64,000 bases of DNA from Fasciolopsis buskii (taxonomy: Eukaryota > Platyhelminthes > Trematoda > Plagiorchiida > Fasciolidae): assembly GCA_008360955.1 (NCBI GenBank), contig LUCM01004865.1:1-64000 (forward strand), given 5' to 3'. Of this stretch, positions 54,301 to 63,817 are shown piece by piece. Below the pieces are notes generated by a model. That model was not told the DNA's origin. It searched no databases and was given only the letters and a program-made list of their open reading frames with translations. Numbering within the stretch: position 1 is the stretch's first letter; each line of letters starts with the position of its first letter. The translations under genes and the position numbers were made by a program.

Positions 54301-55877
54301 ACCCGTAATGATTAGGCTGGGTTGCGCGCTGGTAGTGGATGCTTCGATGAAATCTTCGCCCTTTGACAGGTGTTAGAGGACTGTTTTACTTTTCAAATGC
54401 CAACGGTCATCGTGTTCGTGAACGTTCACGGGGCCTTTGACTCTGTTGCTAGGTCTGTACTATCGCACTGTTTGTTGAGGTATGGAGTACCTGAGAGGTG
54501 CGTGCCCATCTTCACAGGGTTGCACCGTCATACGTAAGGCTTATGGCCCGCTTTCGCCATCCTTCCTCGTCTCCATTAGAGTACGGGGATGTTACCCTAT
54601 ATTCCCGTTTCTTTTCAACTTTGTCATAGAGGATGTTCTACAGAACTTTTTATCTAGTCTTTTGCACGGAGTTGAACTCCTCCCAGGAAAGTTTCTAACT
54701 TAGAATATGCTTACGGTATCACCTTGCTGAGCGACGATGTACAGGCAGTTCAACACGTGTTGGACCACTTGTCAATTGAGGTCTCTACATACGGCATGTG
54801 CTTTCCACTTTCAGAGTGCACGGTACTTCTATCAAGACTGGCAGGAGCCTGTACCTACACCCACCCTTTGTGGCGATCGGTAAGATGTAGTCAATAAATT
54901 CAAGTATTTCGGGAGTCTGTTCACACCTGGAGGTGTTGTGGACGAAGTCACATCACGAATTTCAAAAGCCAGAGCAGTTATTGCGAACCTGCGACAACTG
55001 AGGCGTCACCATTACACCCGTTTTTCCTTCATGGGAAGGGTGAACAATGCCGCAGTTCATGGTATTCTGTACGGTTATGAGACTTAGCCTATCCATGTTC
55101 TTGATGCCCAGTGAATTTCTGTTTTTGACTACCGATGTCCCCGAACGTCGTTATCTAACCTATCTGCGTTACTGATGCCTGGCGAATTTTTGTTTTTGAC
55201 CATTGATATTTCTGAAGCATCGCTCGTGACTGGCGGGCATATTGGGTGAGCAATGATGGGGTGCGTCATCTTGTGTGGGTTCCAGACAATCGTCCTCTGA
55301 CTGAGATAATCGCTCTACGTCGTCTTCGGTGACTTGAACAGGTGTTGCATATGCCTGCCCATCGTCTACCTTTTCGTGCTCCTTTTGCACGTGTTGGACA
55401 AGGCTGGAAGCAGCGATGCGGCGGTCAGGCTATGGCTTGGCGTAGAGGTATGATAAAGTTGGTCTCGGCTTTGACCTCGGTTGCTTCTTCCTGCCTTCCT
55501 GATTGTTTTTGGTTGGAGACGCTGAGAGGTATTTCTAAAAATCGAAATCAGTGGCGGGAATGCTGTATGGCCTATCTATAGACCTCATCCCCCTTTAGAA
55601 AAACACCGAAAACAACCAAAAGGTGTTCGGTAGAAGGACAAGAAAGCAGTTGTTTTGTTTGTTTTTTTCCTAATTATTTGTCCATCTTCTATGAATTTGC
55701 ATTTATGTTTCTTGTATACAAGGTGATGTACTGTATATATATATTTATATATATATATAGAAAGAGAGAGAGAGAGTTGAGAAGGCGTACACTGAGTTAA
55801 TACGTTTGTCGTGACGTTCCGATCCAAACTAGGACTCGTCAAACGTGAATGAGTGATTGTATGGAATCGTTATATGC

Positions 55878-55909
<32 letters not shown>

Positions 55910-58900
55910 GAAGGGAGAGAGTGAGTGAGTGAATGAGTGAGCGATTTTAGTGGGCTTGTACAGAGATAGCAGACAGTTGTTGGACAAACTTTGAAAGTCA
56001 TCATTGCTAGAAATGGCTTGAGAGAGGACAACATCATTCGTATACTTAAACAGTTGGCCGGGGAAGCTAGCTAATGAGTCACTGGCTTGCATAGATGACA
56101 AATGGAAAAAGAAGGGCATCCCAAAGTACCCCTGAGTTGTTAGCCAGCGGTTATTACGTTTTATCATCCATTCGTGGGCCGTAGGTTCCGTTGGTAATGT
56201 AGTCAGACAGACATGACCGTCACGGCTTGGGACAAGCAAGTGTTTCCAGTTTGTGGAGTTGAAGACTGTGGGACGCAATTGAATGCAGACGAACGGTCTG
56301 GGAATTCACGACGTAAGGATTTTACCGATGCATCTGAGGCCTTAAACATATGATGAACAAGGGAGGTGACGTTGTCCGAAGTTGACTTGCTAGTTTTATC
56401 CGCAAATTTAGAGGATCGTCAGTAGGATTCGCTGAAGAACGTCGACGCTTAAGCATAATATGCTCTGGCAGTTGATGTTGACACATTTGGGTGGAAGGGT
56501 TTGGTTGGAGCAGCGGAACTGCTAGATTTTTGATGGAACCAATAGTGATGGATCTTCACCAGTCAGGTATAGAAAACAAGCCTAACCATGTGTTAATAAG
56601 AGAAGTGAATGTGTCAGTACGAACCATGGCACCGTGCCCTGTAAGAGATAAAGATAGGCTATCAGGACCTTCCGCCGGGACTGTTCTAGTAGTGTGAGTG
56701 GGCTTAAACACCTCTTCCCTTTTAAAGGTGCAACTGACGTACCACCTTTCTGTTCAAATGCGGCTGCGGTATAATAAGAGGGATTGATGGGGCGAAATTA
56801 ATACTGTCGCTATCCACAACACATCTAACAGGTCTCTTTTCCTTCCTTCACAACAGCCGAAGAGATTTGCCGTTATTATCACTTGGTTAACGAACGTCGT
56901 ATCAATACCTTTTATTTACAATCTTTATTAGGACGGAGGTATATCACACTCGGGAATTGTCTCGGGATTTATAAAACTCCTTTGTCTCTTTAGTTATTTT
57001 GTTTACTGGGAGGAGATACCGCTATCTAAGACAAATGTGGTTTCGAGGAGACAGCACATATCAAGCATATTATTAACCGTCTCCGTGGAAAGTGTGACAT
57101 TATCATCTAGGAGAAATAAGATGCTTATGGAGGAAATGTTTGAAAACGAATGTAGTTGTCATGTGAAAATGTAGAGAGACAGGGAGAACTTGTATTCGGT
57201 TTGTTTACTCGAGTGAAGAGAAGACAGATGGGGCCATATTGTAAACCTTAGATGCAGATAATGGTGACTCATTGAGTTGGGTGTGGTCAATTTCAGGAGA
57301 AATAATTCACGATATTTGGCGATGATTGGCTAAAATGGAGTTTACTCCGATGGGAGAAATGCAGAAGTCTGTCAGGCCAAATACAGTCATCGGCAGGATC
57401 GATACATAATTGAAATTGTCCACAATAATGAGTGAATTATCCCTTAGAAGTGAAACGAAAGGTGTCAAAAAGAAATTAGAAAGTTGAGATACCGCGTTGT
57501 AAACTTAAAGGGGCATTTATAGGTTCCTTGACGAGAGAATTTGGAATGAAATCGATTTACCGATGAGACACTTCCGTTTGAAGAATGTGTGTAAGTCACC
57601 TCTGATCAAAAAGAGTTTATGGTGCCATACTACCTGCAGTCTTCTTGTTGGACAGTCCTGCCGGTATAGTTTGAAATTGTCGATCAATACGAGTGAGTCA
57701 GCAACATCTGGACTTAACTACGAGTCTTGTATACAGATGACACAAGTATGGGCACGAATCGGTGATTGGAGTACAATTGATAGATCCGATCTTTCCGTGA
57801 ACAAGGAGCAGATATTGATGCTGAACAATGCCGAGATGGGCATCTTGATCGGTGGGATTCATTTGAGAGCTACCCACTAGCTAGCACGAGTGCCTCTTCT
57901 GAATGGAATATATCTTTGGGGTCTGGCAGTGCGGCAGTCCAATCAAGGATGAAAACCAGTCGGGTTACTAAACAGGAATACTCCCAAACGGAGACAATAA
58001 TAATGCCAGATTTCCATAGGATAACCAATAATCTGATGACACGAAATTGTAGCGCGCCCAGTTGAACGTCCCACGACAACTAAGGAATTCAAACTGTGAC
58101 CTTTTGTTGATGTTACAATCCGTCTCTTTCCTTCATTTCCTTATCTTATCAGTAATGTAATAGTTGGTTTTTGATTATTTCATTCTAGCTCAAAGTTCCT
58201 TGAATTCTTTCACCAGGGATCTATTTTTGGTAACGTGATATTTGTCTTTGGAATCTTAGAGATTTTCACAGTTTCGAGTTTGTAAACATCAGGACCGATT
58301 CACGTAAGGATTGCATCGAATAATCGATGCGCCATGTATTGGTGTTTTATTGTGAATGATATAATGTTAATAACAGCGTTGTTGGTAGATGCAATACGCC
58401 AACGTTTCGACTGCCGTGGGTAGTCTTTTACAATCAAATGATTGGTGGAACGTTCACCCGTCAACGGATCTTTAGTTGTGTTTGTGAGCGTATGTACTTT
58501 GTACTGTGGGTCGGGTGAGAGATTAGTTGTCCTTCGCGTCGTGCGCCGCCGTGGTGGGGGGGTCAACTGGAATGTTCGTTTCGTAAAGGTGTTAGGGCTG
58601 TCCATATATCCGAAATCTCTGCCCCGTCGTTCCGATTGGGGCATGCGGGGTGGGATCTTATCGCCAGAGCCCCGGCAAACTTAAGTTCACTGCAGGTTCT
58701 GAATCCACGCTGGAGTGTTTTTGTGGTTTCATAATCTCCCTTGTGTCCCTCTGCTATGGCATGCAGAGCGATGGCTGAATCGCCCTCAAATTTTGATAAG
58801 GCCGCCTTATCCGAAGGTCTGCACTTTTCCTTCCTTCTGTGTTCTGTTATCCGCGTCATCAGTTGTCTGCTCGTTAGTCCAACGCATTCTGCTGGGCACT

Positions 58901-59454
58901 CCTTGCAACTGNNNNNNNNNNNNNNNNNNNNNNNNNNNNNNNNNNNNNNNNNNNNNNNNNNNNNNNNNNNNNNNNNNNNNNNNNNNNNNNNNNNNNNNNN
59001 NNNNNNNNNNNNNNNNNNNNNNNNNNNNNNNNNNNNNNNNNNNNNNNNNNNNNNNNNNNNNNNNNNNNNNNNNNNNNNNNNNNNNNNNNNNNNNNNNNNN
59101 NNNNNNNNNNNNNNNNNNNNNNNNNNNNNNNNNNNNNNNNNNNNNNNNNNNNNNNNNNNNNNNNNNNNNNNNNNNNNNNNNNNNNNNNNNNNNNNNNNNN
59201 NNNNNNNNNNNNNNNNNNNNNNNNNNNNNNNNNNNNNNNNNNNNNNNNNNNNNNNNNNNNNNNNNNNNNNNNNNNNNNNNNNNNNNNNNNNNNNNNNNNN
59301 NNNNNNNNNNNNNNNNNNNNNNNNNNNNNNNNNNNNNNNNNNNNNNNNNNNNNNNNNNNNNNNNNNNNNNNNNNNNNNNNNNNNNNNNNNNNNNNNNNNN
59401 NNNNNNNNNNNNNNNNNNNNNNNNNNNNNNNNNNNNNNNNNNNNNNNNNNNNNN

Positions 59455-59529
<75 letters not shown>

Positions 59530-62500
59530 GACCGACGAACTGTCTCAGGTAGACATAGATAGACTGCCAGGTTGGAACTAGTGAAATTTCACAACGAAAC
59601 GATTAGAGACTGTTTTGAAATGGCTGTGTCAGGGTGAATGGTATTCTCGTGCTTGAAATTTCCTCTTTGTAGTTGTTTCATTATTGCATTACGGTTGTCC
59701 TTTCACTATTCTTCTCTCCATTCCTGTTTGTGAGATACTGTTAGGTAGCCACCAAAACCAGTGCACATTGTCAAATTAATAATAAAAGTAAAAAAATGAG
59801 CTAAACATTATATACTTACAATTTGTTCAACTCCATGGATTTTATAAAAATGTCCATAGTGTTACTTTGATACATCGGGAGGATCCATGCCTATCCGATT
59901 ATTTCATTTTCTTCTCTACAACATGTCGCTTATTAGTCGCGCGAATTTTCCAGTGTGAATTATCACCTACCCATTTCTCTGTTCATAGATGCGCGGAATT
60001 CGATTCATTAGCTAAACGTGCGGAAAAATCCGCTAAAGAGATTCGAAAGAAAGTCCCATCAAGTGGGACTGCTGGTCTGATGAGCCCACATCCGCCATCC
60101 AGATCGAGCAAATTGTCTACACTAGATACCGGATTATCCACTAACGAAGTAAATGTCAATTCTAACTCCTCGTTGGCAATAGTTGATCTTTCATCTGTGG
60201 ACCAAACCGGTGCTGCTAGATGTTCCCGATCACTGAATAACCCGTGCGAAGCCGGATCACAACGTAACGGTAAGTCCCTTCTTGACAGCCTATAACTTCT
60301 TGGGTTCCCGTCCCATACCTGAAGATGAAATAGGTCCTGTTGCTGTTGGCTGGTCAAGCAGATGTATGTGGGGTTGGTATAAACTTGGGCAACATTAGGG
60401 AGGTCGCCAACTTGGGGATAATCGGTCATACTGAAAGGTTATCATTCGCTTAGATATCCTGGTGAACTCAAACTTCAATGGCCAGCTTCCACATTAATTA
60501 GACAGTGAGGGCTGTTTTGGTGCATCAGTCTCATCGACATATGCCATGTTACCGAATATTCCTTGTTAGGAGCGCCTTCTTATATCTGTGTATCCTGTAA
60601 CCATGAATATCTATCGTATTAAAACATATACCAAACGAGTAGTGCTGAACGGCCGCCTCTCTTATTTAATTTTTTTACAGTCACGCGACGATGGTAATGT
60701 CTAGTTCGATTCCCATAGTTCTTAGTGTTTCAATATAGTGCTTCAGTTTCAGTTGCTGATTTGCCGCATCTTCCGGTGGAAAATAAAATGAGTAGCAGTA
60801 TAATAACCTGACTAATAGATGGCAACGGTCGGCAAGCGACTTTGCCACTGAACTAGGCAACACACTAGAGTGACAATGTACAGTTCTAAAAACGTATTTA
60901 GATCCGATTTCTCCTTTTCAGCGTGTACCAGAAACAGTTTATTTTGCTGTTTCAAATGATAAGTTAACCGTATCTGTTGGGCATCGGTGCACCATCGTAG
61001 TCATTGTTCTCACAGTCTTTCCTCTGAATGTGTAGTATACTGCTATGGTAAGTTGATTTATGATATACCCACTGAATGACCAGTTCAAAACACTCAACTA
61101 CAAGCATTTCTATCAACTCGAGATAGATGCGGTGTAAAGTTGGACCATGTTGCACAGTTCCTTCTATCCACTTCGCACCTTTTTCATGAAATGTCAAGGC
61201 CAGATATTGTAGTGTTACAGACCAGACTGTCCGTAAACAAATTTTATGAACGGTGTTTGCAATTTGCTTTGATGTGAGGAACGTTAATTCGACCGTACTC
61301 GGTACACCGAACCATATGATCTTTCGATCCGCTTTTTAAACTTGGAGACAGGGTAAGTACACATGATATTGTCAATGTAATTCTTGATGCATGGTCTTGA
61401 AAACTGTGAGAATCTAAGATCTGTCTGTGTATTTTTTTACATGCCATATGACCCTCCACTGACAGGTACATTCAATCCTGGTCGATCCAGCCTATTGGTG
61501 AATGACGTGGATAATTCTCTCACTACTTTCCCGTCTACCAGTACGGCTAAAGCACGTTCTGAATTCACGGATCATAATACGCAATATGCAAGCATATCTG
61601 CGGTCGATTCGGATGTCTGTAATAAGTCCTCTGCGGTATCCGCCAATGAAGTTTTGCCCACTGACGAATCCTCTTCATATCGCCAAACCAAAAGTGATAT
61701 TGATAAGCGACAGCGCCTACCAGTTCTGGATCCTCTGCACCTGAAAGGTATCTGAAGACTGTTTTCTTTGGAATCCTGGTCTACACCTACTACTAATCTT
61801 TTGTTTTGCGTTGTTCTTGACCGTCAGTTCGATAAAGGTCAAAGGGGAGCCCCTATCCTTTGAAATTTTTGCCTGAACATCGTCGGTCAAACAAGTCGGA
61901 TGATAGGTCTGCCGAGAGAATTTCTTCTGCATACGTAATTGAATAGTATAATAATTAAATTTAAAAAAAGTTTAGTTGAGTGTATCCTTAAGCCCGAGAT
62001 GACTCTTACCGCATTTGCCACAGCTTGGTAAATTGTTTGAAGAACTATTAATACCAATCTCCCCAATGTTTGATAATCATGATAAAACCATGATTATCCT
62101 TTGTTTTTTTTGAAAACAATTTGGGGTTGGTCAAACATCATCACGATCCGGGAATTTCGATCGCTTGGAACGAAAGCCCGTAAATTTTAGCCTATCCGAG
62201 TTGGAATTCGTGCATTTTTAAAATTCCACGTGTGCTGATGCTCACACTGTTTCCTCGATCGACCTTTTCACTAAGATGAAAGATGTAGTTAAATTACGAG
62301 AGGTGAGAGGACCAACCCACCATGAGCAAACTACACAGTTTCTTCAGTTCCTTTTTCTGTTAATTATGTCATGATCAGGACCAGAGTTACTCTGCTTGAA
62401 ACTGTACACTCATCGGGAAAAGATATACAGCAACATATGTACATAGCGCTGAGGTAAGACGAAACTGCAAATGTTGACATCATACTTCGGGGCGAAGTCG

Positions 62501-63772
62501 GTGGTCCAGCAATCGTTTAGTTTAGATTCCCGGCACTGACCATTGGCTTCGCGGTCTAATTCAATCAGTGAAAGACGGATGCACAAGCTCGATCGATTGC
62601 GTGAAAATTGCCACCAGGTTGAGATTTCAGGACAGCAAAGGGAGGAATGGCGAAATATAAGTTTGAAACAATAAAAATGCCGAGTGGTTTTTCATAAAGA
62701 CATCTCATAAACGTCACAATTTAAACTCGACGAATGGATCTTCACTTTTTGTACTCATTGTGAATGCTTGGTGCTGTGCTGATCACTGCACCAAAGCTTT
62801 AGTGTTTGCCACAGTATTCGAGAATTTATGACTGAAAACAGTAGTTCCTGGGACTCAAAAACGAGCATCTTGCATTTGTAGAGTCGTTCATCCCGAATTC
62901 CCGACTCGATCGTGAGACGCCTACTGTCGATCATGCTGTAGCATTCAAAGGTAGATCAGAGAATACCATCGATTTGTTCATAATTTATTCTTAAATTCGA
63001 TTGTTGAGTTTATTTTGGCTTGTTAAATGTATAAAACTTGGTTCCAGCGTAAAATCACTGACCATGAAAAACGAAAACCTGATTGAATTCGGAAATATTG
63101 CAAACTAGGTGGAAGATCCTAGAACAAATCTTGGATGATTTTCCTAAATGTAAACTATCTCACTTGTCCAGCATAATTTTATTTTTACAGAGTACTCTGT
63201 CCATCAACGGGCATCTAAAATATCAAAAGCAATTATTTGCCAGGTAGTGTATGTTACCGTAACAAGCTTTGAAATTAATTGTTAAACGTATTAAAAGGCT
63301 GAGTTAAAACAGATCCCACTACATCCAGGCGGATCTTGACGTCAAGCCCACTTGGGTTTGCTGAATATTGTTTACCTCAAATAATGAATGGGCTGACAAA
63401 AGCAATTTCATGTTCTTGATGCAGAGGAATAGAATCGGATTTCACTTGCTTGCTAACTTTGGATTTTTATTTCACACTCCGCAGTGTTTCGTATTAAACA
63501 AGATCAGAATTCATAAAGTGATTCATGAAAAAATCTCTAGCAGAAGCTTTTTATGAAGGCATAATATCCTACCTCATAGGGACGGAAAGACAACTTTATT
63601 AATTTCCTCTTAAAACTGCCGGAGGATAAAGTCAGTATTCTTTTACATTCTTCCTCGGAGTGAAATCTGAATATTGGAAATAAAACACCAAAAAGTATAG
63701 GTATGCATTCCTGCTGAGCAGTAATAGACAGGAAACTGCGTGCTCCTTGTTTTATTTTCTATGTACTGCCCA

Positions 63773-63817
<45 letters not shown>

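Noticed and set aside
58715..59581. Two long plus-strand open frames
   Set aside because: They consist mostly of unresolved N bases and an (AT)n tract (Ile-Tyr repeats); artefacts of the assembly gap.
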